64,000 bases of DNA from Bacteroidota bacterium (GTDB lineage Bacteria > Bacteroidota > Bacteroidia > Chitinophagales > Chitinophagaceae). The DNA lies in NCBI GenBank assembly GCA_030706735.1, contig JAUZNZ010000006.1, positions 62,001 to 126,000 on the forward strand. Reading direction: 5' to 3'. This document shows positions 36,901 to 44,976 of the stretch, piece after piece (position 1 is the stretch's first letter; each line of letters starts with the position of its first letter). The position numbers and the translations under genes were made by a program. Under the pieces are notes generated by a model. That model saw only the letters and a program-made list of their open reading frames with translations, was not told the origin of the DNA and did not search any database.

Positions 36901-37075
36901 CCGTCTGCCCGTCCTTCACGATCGTGGCATGGGTGAAAGCGTAGCCGCCTTCCCGCGGGTCGGCGACTCCGTTAACCGGAAAAGTAGTTTGTGCAGGAGA
37001 AATTATGGAGAGGGACAGAAGCCCGATGAGCAGGCCACCCACCCTACTCCTCGGGCGATACCGGGAAATTCTCAT
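33920..37075 (-). CDS. Large secreted protein with two amidohydrolase domains
   Basis: The 1,051-residue protein has a signal peptide (LLIGLLSLSIISPAQ) and two amidohydrolase-like domains. The first (about 30-440) keeps the fold markers (ATIVKDGQTELTDATLIIRDG, GSLDAGKLANFLITTG) but has DAYTDYG where HxH should be. A beta-rich linker follows (about 450-590, partly Gly/Asn-rich). The second (about 590-1000) has an intact site: IDEHSHIAAMS, ITCHSYVQSE, FTHILEG and INSDDPEQ. It would hydrolyse a C-N bond in a cyclic or peptide-like substrate in the periplasm; the substrate is unknown. The tail after residue 1000 contains an HEHHDG run and an acidic stretch. The smaller amidohydrolase gene follows 10 bp downstream. 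The gene is divergent from deoC. Confidence 0.85.
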   Translation of the reverse strand: MRISRYRPRSRVGGLLIGLLSLSIISPAQTTFPVNGVADPREGGYAFTHATIVKDGQTELTDATLIIRDGVIIGVGAGLALPKNAVIIDCSGKYIYPSFIDAYTDYGIPAPERQRAGFDFRAPAQLTSNTKGAYNWNQAIHPETDASRLFTVDDAKARPLRDNGFGTVLTHLKDGIARGTGAIVTLANEKENLVIIRQKASAHYSLNKGTSTQSYPSSMMGAIALLRQTYLDAQWYKSQPAHEGVNLSLQAWLDDQSLPQLFEGDDKWSDIRGDRIGDEFGVHYIIKGGGNEYQRMPEMAATNAAFILPLNFPETMDVEDPNDARFVSLADMQHWELAPTNPGAFEKAGIPFCLTSSDIKDEKQFMTNLRKALDYGLSEKKALEALTRTPATLLHIYDKVGSLDAGKLANFLITTGPVFSEKTSIVENWIQGKKYGIKEGAWKDIKGQYRLVVRPIHAENGPATSTEYTLDVRSESSANVIGKDTLTGKFSYDGKLITLSFGPNPGGGRRQARAASIHLSGTANGDAWNGNGADADGNAVTWTASFVKATPPLPDSARKRIPRIGHVVYPFDGYGWDSLPHQEDLLIKNATVWTNEQEGKVENTDVLVRDGKIAQIGKGLSVQGARIIDGTGKHLTAGIIDEHSHIAAMSINEGAQSVTSEVRIGDNLNPEDISIYRQLSGGVTTSHILHGSANTIGGQTQLIKLRWGVNDEGLKFRNWDPFIKFALGENVKRTTSPNNNRFPDTRMGVEAVLMDAFTRATDYQNEWKSAEENSRKKGAAPMVVRRDLELDALVEIMNHKRFITCHSYVQSEITALMRVAEKFGFRVNTFTHILEGYKVADKMKAHGANVSTFSDWWEYKMEVQDAIAYNATIMQKMGLNVCINSDDPEQARRLNQEAAKSVKYGGMSEQDALKMVTLNPATALHVADRVGSIKVGKDADLVLWSDHPLSIYARAEKTIVDGIVYYDMERDLVLRKRISEERNRLIQRMIAEKKTGAPTTPARPHFQVQLSCGDHEHHDGLLTIDEQDGDGSDGIDEIQATYGNTDNIKNK

Positions 37076-37129
37076 GTTGCGTTAGTTTTTAGTCGTGTAA
37101 AAATGATCCCCTAATTTACTGAAATAGAG

Positions 37130-37137
37130 TAATTTTG
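37130..37137 (+). promoter_or_regulatory. Candidate -7 box for deoC
   Basis: TAATTTTG matches TAnnTTTG and ends 29 bp before the deoC ATG. It overlaps the right arm of a TTACT-N7-AGTAA inverted repeat (37116-37132) in the divergent gap, so it may be under repression. Confidence 0.45.
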
Positions 37138-37166
37138 GAATCTTATTATTATTAACGGCAGCGTAC

Positions 37167-37847
37167 ATGCAGATTGCCTCCTATATCGATCATACTGTCC
37201 TGAAGCCTACAACCAATCACATTGAAATAAAAAAAATATGTGCTGAGGCCCTGCAGTATCATTTCGCCGCGGTTTGCATTCCCCCCTCGATGGTCAGACT
37301 GGCCAAATCGCACGTGGCGGGTGGGTCCGTCTCAACGGCAACCGTCATCGGGTTCCCATTCGGATATTCCGTGACGAAGGCCAAACTGGCGGAGATAGAG
37401 CAGGCTATCGACGAAGGCGCTGACGAACTGGATACCGTCATCGATCTAACCGCCCTTAAGAGCGGGGAATGGAACGAGTTGGAACGGGAGATGGAAGCCA
37501 TTGCGGAGGCCGTCCATCGGCGTGGCAAACTGCTGAAGGTGATCATCGAGAGCGGAATATTGAACGATGCAGAGATCATCCGTTGCTGCGAGATCTATGG
37601 ACGGATCGGCGTGGATTTCTTAAAGACGTCTACCGGTTATGCGGAAAAAGGGGCCTCCGTGAATGCGGTACGATTAATGCGTCAACATCTGCCGGCGTCC
37701 ATACGTATCAAGGCGTCCGGGGGCATTCGCAGCTATGTGTTCGCCAGAGAGCTTATCGAGGCGGGGGCTGACAGGCTGGGCGCCAGCGCAGGGGTTGATC
37801 TCGTGAGAGAGGAGGCGGCCATGGAAAGGACAGGCCTTGAGAAATAA
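37167..37847 (+). CDS. deoC: Deoxyribose-phosphate aldolase
   Basis: DeoC splits 2-deoxyribose-5-phosphate to glyceraldehyde-3-phosphate and acetaldehyde in the cytosol during deoxynucleoside breakdown. The 226-residue protein starts directly with the typical IDHTVLKPTT, where Asp lies in the active site. The Schiff-base lysine is in VDFLKTSTGY (near residue 157) and the second conserved lysine in IKASGGIRS (near 186). Length and motif spacing are normal. It is divergent from the large amidohydrolase gene and has a promoter box at 37130. The SPOR protein gene follows 11 bp later on the same strand. Confidence 0.96.
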   Translation: MQIASYIDHTVLKPTTNHIEIKKICAEALQYHFAAVCIPPSMVRLAKSHVAGGSVSTATVIGFPFGYSVTKAKLAEIEQAIDEGADELDTVIDLTALKSGEWNELEREMEAIAEAVHRRGKLLKVIIESGILNDAEIIRCCEIYGRIGVDFLKTSTGYAEKGASVNAVRLMRQHLPASIRIKASGGIRSYVFARELIEAGADRLGASAGVDLVREEAAMERTGLEK

Positions 37848-37858
37848 AAAAAGACACT

Positions 37859-38308
37859 ATGCATAGAACGATCATGTTCCTGTCCTCCTTCCTTGTTCTC
37901 AGCTTGCTGATCAGAGATCAGGCCATGGCGCAGGTGGATTCCGGTACGGTTATCGTGCATAAAGACCCGCGAGTCGATGATTTGGTCCGCAAGCAGATAC
38001 AGATCAATGAGGAGACAACCCGGGATAGCCGCCGCAACATACCGGGCTTCCGGATCCAGGTGATCAATTCGACGGACCGGAACAAGGTTTTCGCAGCAAA
38101 AACGAGAATATACCAGGAATTCCCCGATCTGAAACCTTACCTGTTATATCAGGCGCCGAACTATAAGTTGAGAGTGGGGAATTTCCGGACCCAGGAAGAA
38201 GCGGAGGAATTTGAAAAGCAATTGACCCGATTATTCCCATCCGGCCTGTTCATTATCCGGGATGTCATTGAGGTGAGCCCTAACGATATGCCCCTCCCAA
38301 ATCCATGA
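37859..38308 (+). CDS. Secreted SPOR-domain protein
   Basis: The 149-residue protein has a signal peptide (MFLSSFLVLSLLIRDQAMAQ) and then a C-terminal SPOR domain (about 60-135): PGFRIQVINSTDRNKVFAAK, followed by PYLLYQAPNYKLRVGNFRTQ and EEAEEFEKQLTRLFPSG. SPOR domains bind denuded glycan strands at septal peptidoglycan, so this is probably a periplasmic cell-wall-binding protein linked to division. No other domain is visible. It lies 11 bp after deoC and 32 bp before the M20 gene, so the three are probably transcribed together. Confidence 0.88.
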   Translation: MHRTIMFLSSFLVLSLLIRDQAMAQVDSGTVIVHKDPRVDDLVRKQIQINEETTRDSRRNIPGFRIQVINSTDRNKVFAAKTRIYQEFPDLKPYLLYQAPNYKLRVGNFRTQEEAEEFEKQLTRLFPSGLFIIRDVIEVSPNDMPLPNP

Positions 38309-38340
38309 TCCGAGGCCTTACGAACAAATCCTGATCTTTC

Positions 38341-39528
38341 ATGCTGTCAAATACCATAAAACAACTTGCCCGTCAATACGCACCCGATCTGATCCGGATC
38401 AGGCACCATTTGCATGCCCATCCCGAATTAAGCTACAAAGAATTCGAAACGGCGAAATTCGTTCGCAAAAAACTCGAGGAGACAGGCATTCCCTGCCAGA
38501 TCATGGCGGAGACGGGTGTGGTAGGGATCATTCGGGGAAATGATCCGGAGAAGCGAACGGTGGCCTTGCGCGCCGATATGGACGCATTGCCGATCAGGGA
38601 GGAGAATGATATCCCGTATCGTTCCGTGCACGAGGGCGTCATGCATGCCTGCGGGCATGATGTACATACGACTATCCTGCTGGGCGCAGCCAGGATCCTC
38701 CATGATCTCAAAGACCAATGGGAGGGTACAGTCAAGCTGATCTTTCAGCCAGGCGAGGAGAAAAATCCGGGTGGGGCCAGCCTGATGATCAAAGAGGGCG
38801 TTTTGACAGATCCCGCGCCGCAGGCCATATTCGGCCTGCATGTTCACCCGGGGCTGGAAACCGGCAAGTTGAGCTTCCGGGGAGGCATGGTCATGGCCAG
38901 CGCGGACGAATTGTATATCACGATACGCGGCAAGGGAGGCCATGCCGCCGCCCCGCACCTTACGGTTGACACGATCCTGGTCGCCTCTCAACTTATCGTA
39001 TCGCTGCAACAGATCATCAGCAGGAACCGAAACCCGCTGTCGCCATCGGTGCTCTCGATAACTTCTGTGCAAGGGGGACATACCACGAATGTCATACCCA
39101 GCGAAGTCAGGCTGATGGGGACTTTCCGGGCCATGGACGAGCAATGGCGGTTCAGGGCGCATGAATTGATCCGCAAACAAGCCACGGAATTGGTACACAG
39201 TATGGGGGCTGACATAGACCTGCATATCGACGTCGGATATCCCATGGTATATAACAATGAATCGCTGGACAACGTGGCGCGAACGGAAGCGGCTGCATTC
39301 CTCGGAAAAGAAAATGTGCTGGAGACGGAGATCCGAATGGGCTCCGAAGACTTCGGTTATTATACCCGGCAGATCCCGGGATGCTTTTACCGACTCGGCG
39401 TAATGAATATCGACAAGGGGATCACGTCCGGCGTGCACACACCTACTTTCAATATCGACGAATCGGCGATCGAGATCGGAGCGGGCATGATGGCCTGGTT
39501 TGGCAGCCGGATTGATTTTAAAGGTTAA
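38341..39528 (+). CDS. M20-family amidohydrolase (N-acyl-amino-acid/hippurate hydrolase type)
   Basis: The 395-residue cytosolic enzyme belongs to the M20D group. The metal ligands are visible in MHACGHDVHTTILLG (about residue 100), FQPGEEKNPGG and FGLHVHPGLETG; the dimerisation domain is in the middle (GKGGHAAAPH, a conserved His) and the last ligand in MGSEDFGYYTRQIPG with HTPTFNIDE near the end. Such enzymes hydrolyse N-acyl amino acids or related amides using a metal pair. The exact substrate is open. No signal peptide is present. The malic enzyme gene begins 25 bp downstream after a promoter-like TAATTTGC. Confidence 0.92.
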   Translation: MLSNTIKQLARQYAPDLIRIRHHLHAHPELSYKEFETAKFVRKKLEETGIPCQIMAETGVVGIIRGNDPEKRTVALRADMDALPIREENDIPYRSVHEGVMHACGHDVHTTILLGAARILHDLKDQWEGTVKLIFQPGEEKNPGGASLMIKEGVLTDPAPQAIFGLHVHPGLETGKLSFRGGMVMASADELYITIRGKGGHAAAPHLTVDTILVASQLIVSLQQIISRNRNPLSPSVLSITSVQGGHTTNVIPSEVRLMGTFRAMDEQWRFRAHELIRKQATELVHSMGADIDLHIDVGYPMVYNNESLDNVARTEAAAFLGKENVLETEIRMGSEDFGYYTRQIPGCFYRLGVMNIDKGITSGVHTPTFNIDESAIEIGAGMMAWFGSRIDFKG

Positions 39529-39553
39529 TGCGCATTTTCGTAATTTGCCGTGT

Positions 39554-41884
39554 ATGCAGAAAAAACAACTCCGAAGAGAGCAGGCGCTGGAATATCACTC
39601 CAAAGGCAGGCCGGGGAAGATAGAGGTCGTGCCGACCAAGGAGGCGAAAACGCAAAGGGACCTTTCCCTGGCCTATTCGCCAGGCGTCGCTGAGCCCTGC
39701 AAGGAGATCAGCAAGAATGTCGAGGACGTCTATAAATACACGGCTAAAGGGAACCTCGTTGCGGTGATCAGTAATGGAACGGCGGTATTGGGGCTGGGAG
39801 ATATCGGTCCTGAGGCGTCCAAACCCGTCATGGAGGGGAAAGGGGTTTTGTTCAAGATCTTCGCCGATATCGACGTCTTCGATATCGAGATCAATGAAAA
39901 GGATCCAGAGAAATTCGTTCAGATCGTCAAGGCGCTGGAACCCACTTTCGGGGGCATCAACCTCGAAGACATCCGGGCCCCGGAGTGCTTTTATATTGAA
40001 AAGCAACTAAAAGAGGCATTGAAGATCCCCGTCATGCACGACGATCAGCACGGGACTGCCATTATCAGCAGCGCAGCCCTGCTGAATGCGCTGGAACTCC
40101 AAAAAAAGAAGATCGACCGGGTACACTTCGTCATTAATGGCGCAGGCGCCGCGGCAATGGCCTGTACCAAGCTCTATGTCGCCCTGGGTGCGAAACCGGA
40201 AAATTTTATTCTCTTTGACAAGGACGGGGTATTGCACGACGGCCGTGCGGACCTGGATGAGGAACAAAAGAAATTCGCCATCAAGAGGAGCGACATGACG
40301 CTGGAGAAAGCGATGAAGGATGCCGATGTATTCGTCGGATTGAGCGTGGGCGGCGTCGTGACCGGAGAGATGGTCAAAAGCATGGGCAGGAGGCCGATCG
40401 TATTCGCCATGGCCAATCCGGACCCCGAGATCACCTACGAGGCGGCCACCGCGGTACGTGACGACATCATCATGGCCACGGGCCGGAGCGATTATCCCAA
40501 CCAGGTAAACAATGTGCTGGGTTTCCCGTTCATCTTCCGCGGCGCCCTGGATGTCCGGGCAACGCAGATCAATGAAGAGATGAAGCTGGCTGCTGTCAAG
40601 GCACTTGCCGATCTTGCCAAGACCCCGGTACCCGACATCGTGAACATGGCGTACAATGAAAAAAATATTGTTTTCGGCCCTACCTATATCATTCCCAAGC
40701 CACTCGACCCACGCCTGTTGTCTACCGTCACCCCGGCCGTGGCACGGGCCGCCATGGAAAGCGGAGTAGCCCAGACCACGATCACGCACTGGGACTCGTA
40801 CGTGATCGAGCTGAACAAGCGCCTCGGTCTCGACAATCAGTTGATCCGTGTTCTGGGCAGCAAGGCCCGCAATAATCCCAAACGCCTGGTCTTCGCCGAG
40901 GCCGACAATCCGAAGATCCTGAAGGTGGCGCAGATCCTGCATGACGAAGGAGTGGCGTTTCCGATGCTGCTGGGTGACGAAAAGAAGATCCGGCACATCG
41001 CATCCGTAAATAGCATCGATCTGGAGGACATGCCCATCATCAATCCGCAAAAGGATGAGTATGATGAGCAGCGCAAACGGTTCAGCGAGCTCTTCTTTGC
41101 CAAACGGCAACGGCGGGGTTTTAATAAATATGAGTCCCAAAAGATCATGCGCGACAGGAATTACTTCGGATGCATGATGGTAGAGACCGGAGAGGCGGAC
41201 GCGATGATCTCCGGCCTGACCAAAAATTACCCGGATACGATAAGGCCCGCCCTGCAAGCCATTGGCACGGAAGAAGGCGTGCAAAAGATCGCCGGCATGT
41301 ACCTGCTGTTGACCAAGAAAGGGCCCCTGTTCCTGGCAGACACGACAGTAAATTTCAACCCGACCCCTGAAGAACTGGCCGATATCACCCTGCTGGTGGC
41401 GCGTGCCGTGCAGAATTTCAATCTTACGCCGCGCATTGCCATGCTGAGTTATTCCAACTTCGGCACCAGCGATTCCCCGGAAGCGAGGCTGGTTGCCAAG
41501 GCCACCAGCCTGGTAAAGCAAAGGAACCCCACCCTGGTCGTGGACGGCGAGATGCAAGCCAGCGTCGCTCTGAATAATGACCTGATCAAGGAAAATTATC
41601 CCTTCAGCGAATTAGTCGATCAGGAAGTGAATACCCTGATCTTCCCGAACCTGGCGGCAGGCAATGTGGCCTATAATCTTCTGAAAGAAGTTGGGGGCGC
41701 CGATGCCATCGGGCCGATCCTGCTGGGTTTGAAAAAACCGGTTCACGTGCTTCAATTAGGCAGCTCGGTTCGCAGCATATACAATATGGCGCTTATTGCG
41801 GTCGTCGACGCACAGATCAAGTGCAAGACGGTGGGGGAACCGGAGCAAAAATCACCCTGGTGGAAGAAGAGCAAGGCCCACTAA
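39554..41884 (+). CDS. maeB: NADP-dependent malic enzyme fused to a phosphotransacetylase domain
   Basis: The 776-residue protein oxidatively decarboxylates malate to pyruvate with NADP. From ATG 39554 ([18 protein letters not shown]) the malic domain covers about 1-420, with [15 protein letters not shown]-like [23 protein letters not shown] and the nucleotide-binding [12 protein letters not shown]. The second half (about 430-765) is the phosphate acetyl/butyryl-transferase-like domain ([32 protein letters not shown]). In MaeB-type enzymes this domain mainly serves regulation by acetyl-CoA and oligomer formation, often with little transferase activity. The track start at 39500 overlaps the M20 gene by 29 bp and lacks support. 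The ABC permease gene begins 17 bp later. Confidence 0.95.
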   Translation: MQKKQLRREQALEYHSKGRPGKIEVVPTKEAKTQRDLSLAYSPGVAEPCKEISKNVEDVYKYTAKGNLVAVISNGTAVLGLGDIGPEASKPVMEGKGVLFKIFADIDVFDIEINEKDPEKFVQIVKALEPTFGGINLEDIRAPECFYIEKQLKEALKIPVMHDDQHGTAIISSAALLNALELQKKKIDRVHFVINGAGAAAMACTKLYVALGAKPENFILFDKDGVLHDGRADLDEEQKKFAIKRSDMTLEKAMKDADVFVGLSVGGVVTGEMVKSMGRRPIVFAMANPDPEITYEAATAVRDDIIMATGRSDYPNQVNNVLGFPFIFRGALDVRATQINEEMKLAAVKALADLAKTPVPDIVNMAYNEKNIVFGPTYIIPKPLDPRLLSTVTPAVARAAMESGVAQTTITHWDSYVIELNKRLGLDNQLIRVLGSKARNNPKRLVFAEADNPKILKVAQILHDEGVAFPMLLGDEKKIRHIASVNSIDLEDMPIINPQKDEYDEQRKRFSELFFAKRQRRGFNKYESQKIMRDRNYFGCMMVETGEADAMISGLTKNYPDTIRPALQAIGTEEGVQKIAGMYLLLTKKGPLFLADTTVNFNPTPEELADITLLVARAVQNFNLTPRIAMLSYSNFGTSDSPEARLVAKATSLVKQRNPTLVVDGEMQASVALNNDLIKENYPFSELVDQEVNTLIFPNLAAGNVAYNLLKEVGGADAIGPILLGLKKPVHVLQLGSSVRSIYNMALIAVVDAQIKCKTVGEPEQKSPWWKKSKAH

Positions 41885-41901
41885 AAATCGTATTTTCATT
41901 C

Positions 41902-42639
41902 ATGAACATTTTTACAGAATTCGGTAGGTACCTGTTGATGCTGAAGGGAATGTTCTCCAAGCCGGAGAATGCCAAAATGTATTGGAAGGAGTTCATGCAT
42001 CAATGCTCGGATATCGGGATCGGGTCCCTGGGTATCGTCGTGATCATATCTGTCTTCATGGGCGCGGTTTCGACACTGCAAACGGCTTACCAATTGGTAA
42101 GCCCTTTTATTCCCTTGTCGACCATCGCCCAGATCGTTCGCGACACGGTCATCCTGGAATTCTCTCCTACCCTGGTATGTATCGTGCTGGCAGGCGTCGT
42201 AGGCAGTAAGATCGCAAGCGAACTTGGAAATATGCGTGTGAGTGAACAGATCGACGCACTCGAGATCATGGGCATCAATACGAAGACCTATTTGATATTG
42301 CCGAAGCTGCTGGCTGCCTTTGTGGTGATCCCGATGCTCGTGGTCGTTTCCGCTGTGCTTGGGATCTGGGGCGGACGCCTGGCAGCCACGCTGACGGGGA
42401 TTGTGTCCGGGGCGGCCTTCGACAAAGGATTGCATCAGTTCTTTAAGCCATACAATGTATTTTTCGCGCTGGCCAAGGCCTATACGTTTTCCTTCATCAT
42501 TTCCAGCATCCCCGCCTACTATGGTTACTATGTGCAAGGAGGAGCGCTGGAGATCGGGAGGGCGAGCACGCGGTCTGTCGTGGTCAGTTGCGTGCTGGTC
42601 CTGTTTGCGGATTATGTGCTGGCGGCGGTGCTGTTATGA
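41902..42639 (+). CDS. MlaE-family ABC transporter permease
   Basis: The 245-residue integral membrane protein is a MlaE-type permease with a polar N-terminal helix (FTEFGRYLLMLKGMF) and about five to six membrane segments (IGSLGIVVIISVFMG, LEFSPTLVCIVLAGVVGSK, LLAAFVVIPMLVVVSAVLG, and two more at the end). The conserved ELGNMRVSEQIDALEIMGI loop contacts the ATPase. The family moves phospholipids or other lipids between the membranes with an MCE-domain (MlaD) partner. The start at 41902 (MNIFTEFG) was chosen over 41821, which lies inside the malic enzyme gene. The ATPase follows after 86 bp. No MCE-domain gene occurs in the window. Confidence 0.92.
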   Translation: MNIFTEFGRYLLMLKGMFSKPENAKMYWKEFMHQCSDIGIGSLGIVVIISVFMGAVSTLQTAYQLVSPFIPLSTIAQIVRDTVILEFSPTLVCIVLAGVVGSKIASELGNMRVSEQIDALEIMGINTKTYLILPKLLAAFVVIPMLVVVSAVLGIWGGRLAATLTGIVSGAAFDKGLHQFFKPYNVFFALAKAYTFSFIISSIPAYYGYYVQGGALEIGRASTRSVVVSCVLVLFADYVLAAVLL

Positions 42640-42689
42640 GTGATCCAAAGGAAGTTGATTGCGTTTATACATACGTCAAAACAAGTCTG

Positions 42690-42720
42690 GCTTGAAGCGT
42701 GTAGCTTGGAGCTCGCAGCT
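42690..42720. repeat. 7-bp tandem repeat between MlaE- and MlaF-like genes
   Basis: Units GCTTGAA, GCGTGTA, GCTTGGA, GCTCGCA and a partial GCT repeat at exact 7-bp steps; the consensus is GCTTGNA. This is the same RCTTGNR family as the repeat inside the helicase gene (21541-21571), there in the opposite orientation. It ends 5 bp before the ATPase ATG, so it fills the leader and may affect translation. Confidence 0.65.
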
Positions 42721-42725
42721 ATCAA

Positions 42726-43535
42726 ATGATCGAAGTAAAAAATATCAAGAAGGGATTCGGCGAAAAAATGGTGATCAATGACGTCAGCGCAGTTTTCCAA
42801 ACCGGAAAATGCAATCTGATCATCGGAACCAGCGGCAGCGGCAAGACGGTCCTCATGAAGTGCATGGTCGGCCTGTTCGAGCCCGACAGCGGCGAAATAT
42901 GCTATGACGGGCAAAATTTTTCCGAGATGAACACCGATCAGCGAAAAGAACTGCGGCAGCAGATCGGCATGTTGTTTCAGGGATCGGCCTTGTTCGACAG
43001 CATGACGGTGGAGCAGAATGTCCTGTTCCCGTTGGATATGTTCACGAAAAAAACATATGCAGAAAAATTGCGACGTGTCAATGAAGTGCTCGACCGCGTG
43101 AACCTGAAAGATACCAATAATAAATTCCCGGCGGAGATCTCCGGAGGGATGAAGAAAAGGGTGGGCATTGCCAGAGCCATCGTGTTGAACCCAAAATACC
43201 TGTTCTGCGACGAGCCCAATTCCGGTCTCGACCCGCAAACTTCATTGCTGATCGACAAACTGATCAAAGAGATCACGATTGAGTACAATATTACCACCGT
43301 CGTCAACACCCACGACATGAACAGCGTCATGGAAACGGGCGATCACATCATTTACATGTACCAGGGGCTGAAAGAATGGGAGGGCAGCAACAAAGAGATC
43401 ATTTTCAGCAAGAATGAGCGTTTGAACAATTTTATATTCGCCTCGGAATTTTTGCAGGACGCCAAGGATATGCGGATGCTGGAAATGAAGGGCAAGATCG
43501 ATAACAACCGGAATATGGACGACATGCTGAAGTGA
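42726..43535 (+). CDS. MlaF-type ABC transporter ATP-binding protein
   Basis: The 269-residue ATPase has Walker A GTSGSGKT (near residue 37), the Q-loop LFQGSALFDSMTVEQNV, the signature as ISGGMKKRV (in place of LSGGQ, typical of the MlaF/MKL type), Walker B LFCDEPNSGLDP and an H-loop VVNTHDMNSV. It would power the adjacent MlaE-like permease from the cytosolic side. The C-terminal extension after about 230 (ASEFLQDAKDMRMLEMKG) resembles the MlaF tail that regulates complex assembly. The start ATG 42726 is preceded by a 7-bp repeat array and no Shine-Dalgarno sequence. sucD begins 54 bp after the stop and has its own promoter box. Confidence 0.93.
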   Translation: MIEVKNIKKGFGEKMVINDVSAVFQTGKCNLIIGTSGSGKTVLMKCMVGLFEPDSGEICYDGQNFSEMNTDQRKELRQQIGMLFQGSALFDSMTVEQNVLFPLDMFTKKTYAEKLRRVNEVLDRVNLKDTNNKFPAEISGGMKKRVGIARAIVLNPKYLFCDEPNSGLDPQTSLLIDKLIKEITIEYNITTVVNTHDMNSVMETGDHIIYMYQGLKEWEGSNKEIIFSKNERLNNFIFASEFLQDAKDMRMLEMKGKIDNNRNMDDMLK

Positions 43536-43561
43536 GAGGCGGGAAGAACCGGGATTTTCCC

Positions 43562-43569
43562 TATTTTTG
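43562..43569 (+). promoter_or_regulatory. Promoter -7 box for sucD
   Basis: TATTTTTG followed by C is a full TAnnTTTG match ending 20 bp before the sucD ATG. A short leader of about 14 nt is expected. No strong -33 TTG is seen. Confidence 0.5.
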
Positions 43570-43589
43570 CGCGATCTCAACCAATCCCC

Positions 43590-44462
43590 ATGGCAATTTT
43601 AGTCAATAAGAACTCGAGGATCATCGTACAGGGCTTTACCGGAACAGAAGGAACCTTTCATGCTACTCAAATGATCGAATACGGCAGTACCGTTACCGGC
43701 GGTGTGACCCCGGGCAAAGGCGGCAGCAGCCATCTCGACAGACCAGTTTTCAATACTGTTGCCGATGCCGTGAAGAATACGGACGCCAATGTATCCATCA
43801 TTTTCGTTCCTCCCGCCTTCGCTGCCGACGCCATAATGGAAGCCACGGAAGCGGGCATCGAGCTGGTGGTTTGTATCACTGAAGGGATCCCGGTACAGGA
43901 CATGGTGAAGGCCAAGAGCTATTTGCAGGGGAAGAAGACGCGGCTGATCGGACCCAATTGCCCGGGAGTGATCACGGCTGGGGAATGCAAGGTAGGTATC
44001 ATGCCGGGGTTCGTATTCAAGCCGGGCCGGATCGGCATCGTATCCAAGTCGGGTACACTGACCTATGAAGCAGCCGACCAGGTCGCCAAGGCCGGTTTGG
44101 GTATTTCTACTGCCGTGGGGATCGGCGGTGATCCCATCATCGGAACGCCTACCAAGGAGGCCGTAGAGCTGCTTATGAATGATCCCGGCACCGACGGCAT
44201 CGTGATGATCGGTGAGATAGGCGGGAATATGGAGGCCGAGGCGGCGCGCTGGGTGAAGGACAATTCGCGTAAACCGGTGGTCGGCTTCATTGCCGGTCAG
44301 ACGGCGCCCCCCGGGCGGCGCATGGGGCATGCCGGCGCCATTGTCGGAGGTGCGGACGATACGGCGGCTGCAAAAATGAAGATCATGGCCGAGTGTGGCA
44401 TCCACGTCGTGCAAAGTCCGGCGGATATCGGTGCGACGATGGCCAGGGTAATGAAGAAATAA
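43590..44462 (+). CDS. sucD: Succinyl-CoA ligase alpha subunit
   Basis: SucD forms, with SucC, the TCA-cycle enzyme that makes ATP or GTP from succinyl-CoA. The 290-residue protein has an N-terminal CoA-binding Rossmann domain ([21 protein letters not shown]) and the phosphohistidine region in [13 protein letters not shown], His near residue 248. GPNCPGVI and [12 protein letters not shown] are also typical. The beta-subunit gene sucC is not in the window, which is common in Bacteroidota. It has its own promoter box and a strong terminator 16 bp after its stop, so it is probably a single-gene transcript. Confidence 0.96.
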   Translation: MAILVNKNSRIIVQGFTGTEGTFHATQMIEYGSTVTGGVTPGKGGSSHLDRPVFNTVADAVKNTDANVSIIFVPPAFAADAIMEATEAGIELVVCITEGIPVQDMVKAKSYLQGKKTRLIGPNCPGVITAGECKVGIMPGFVFKPGRIGIVSKSGTLTYEAADQVAKAGLGISTAVGIGGDPIIGTPTKEAVELLMNDPGTDGIVMIGEIGGNMEAEAARWVKDNSRKPVVGFIAGQTAPPGRRMGHAGAIVGGADDTAAAKMKIMAECGIHVVQSPADIGATMARVMKK

Positions 44463-44478
44463 GGATATTGATGATATG

Positions 44479-44509
44479 AAAGAGGCCGCCCCGATGGGGC
44501 GGCCTCTTT
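44479..44509. terminator. Strong terminator after sucD
   Basis: AAAGAGGCCGCCCC, loop GAT, GGGGCGGCCTCTTT forms a perfect 14-bp stem followed by ATTTT. It lies 16 bp after the sucD stop and 20 bp before the stop of the convergent repeat-protein gene, and can act in both directions. Confidence 0.92.
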
Positions 44510-44528
44510 ATTTTATGCCGGTCAAAGG

Positions 44529-44816
44529 CTATCTGCAGGAGCGATCGAACCGGAGGTCCCGGCGATCACTGCGCAGGTCCCGACGGTCGTGCCTGAAATC
44601 CCTCACGTCGTGCCGCATGTCCCTGCGATCATATGCGAAGTCGTGACGGTCATTACGGAGGTCATGACGATCGTTGCGGATATCATGGCGGTCGTTACGG
44701 ATGTCCACCTTATCCTGGCGAATATCCCGGCGATCTTTGGGCTGGCCCTGGGCCTGGCTGGCAACGGACAGCAACAGTCCGGCGGCGATCAGTATGGAAG
44801 TAAACTTGGTGTTCAT
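44529..44816 (-). CDS. Secreted DRHD heptad-repeat protein (95 aa)
   Basis: The 95-residue protein has a signal peptide (MNTKFTSILIAAGLLLSVAS, then QAQ) and a mature part made almost only of a seven-residue repeat, D-R-[RH]-D-[IL]-R-[NH], nine full copies from residue 28 to 90, ending in DRSCR. The repeat is rich in Asp, Arg and His. I know of similar low-complexity secreted proteins in Bacteroidota but no function for them. With a period of seven it could form a charged helix or coil, and the Asp/His pairs could bind metal ions; both are inference. It is divergent from the second A2M gene. The opposite strand holds an open frame rich in Val/Ile that is a shadow of the repeat. Confidence 0.75.
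   Translation of the reverse strand: MNTKFTSILIAAGLLLSVASQAQGQPKDRRDIRQDKVDIRNDRHDIRNDRHDLRNDRHDFAYDRRDMRHDVRDFRHDRRDLRSDRRDLRFDRSCR
44547..44735 (-). repeat. 21-bp coding repeat (nine units)
   Basis: Nine imperfect 21-bp units encode the DRHDIRN heptads. Adjacent units differ mostly at third positions and at heptad positions 5 and 7, as expected from slippage followed by drift. Copy number may vary between strains. Confidence 0.75.
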
Positions 44817-44976
44817 AACGGTTCTTTTTTAAATTGTTAGTAAATAGTAAGTTCCTATATAGGATTGCGCGGGCAACGGGTCGTTTAAGGACGGATAGTT
44901 AGATGTATGTTAAAAGGAACCAGCCATTTATGCAATCGGTTTTATGAATGTATCTTTTCGAATAAAGCCTACTCCC
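44817..44976. promoter_or_regulatory. Divergent region between repeat protein and A2M gene
   Basis: The 160-bp gap holds a perfect 10-bp palindrome CCTATATAGG (44854-44863) and a direct TAGTAAA/TAGTAAG pair (44839-44852). No full -7 box is visible for the A2M gene. The palindrome is a candidate operator for either gene. Confidence 0.4.

Noticed and set aside
38428-39438. 336-codon minus-strand ORF
   Set aside because: Antisense to the M20 amidohydrolase gene; a shadow.
40007-41557. 516-codon minus-strand ORF
   Set aside because: It lies wholly antisense to the malic enzyme gene, whose motifs are clear; the composition (His/Arg/Gly-rich) is typical of a shadow frame.
37859-44462. deoC-to-sucD as one metabolic operon
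   Set aside because: The genes are co-directional, but sucD has its own promoter box and the functions (SPOR, M20, malic enzyme, lipid ABC) are too varied to claim one unit from spacing alone.
44589-44840. Val/Ile-rich 83-codon plus-strand ORF
   Set aside because: It is the antisense reading of the DRHD 21-bp repeats; its hydrophobic look comes from the repeat composition.
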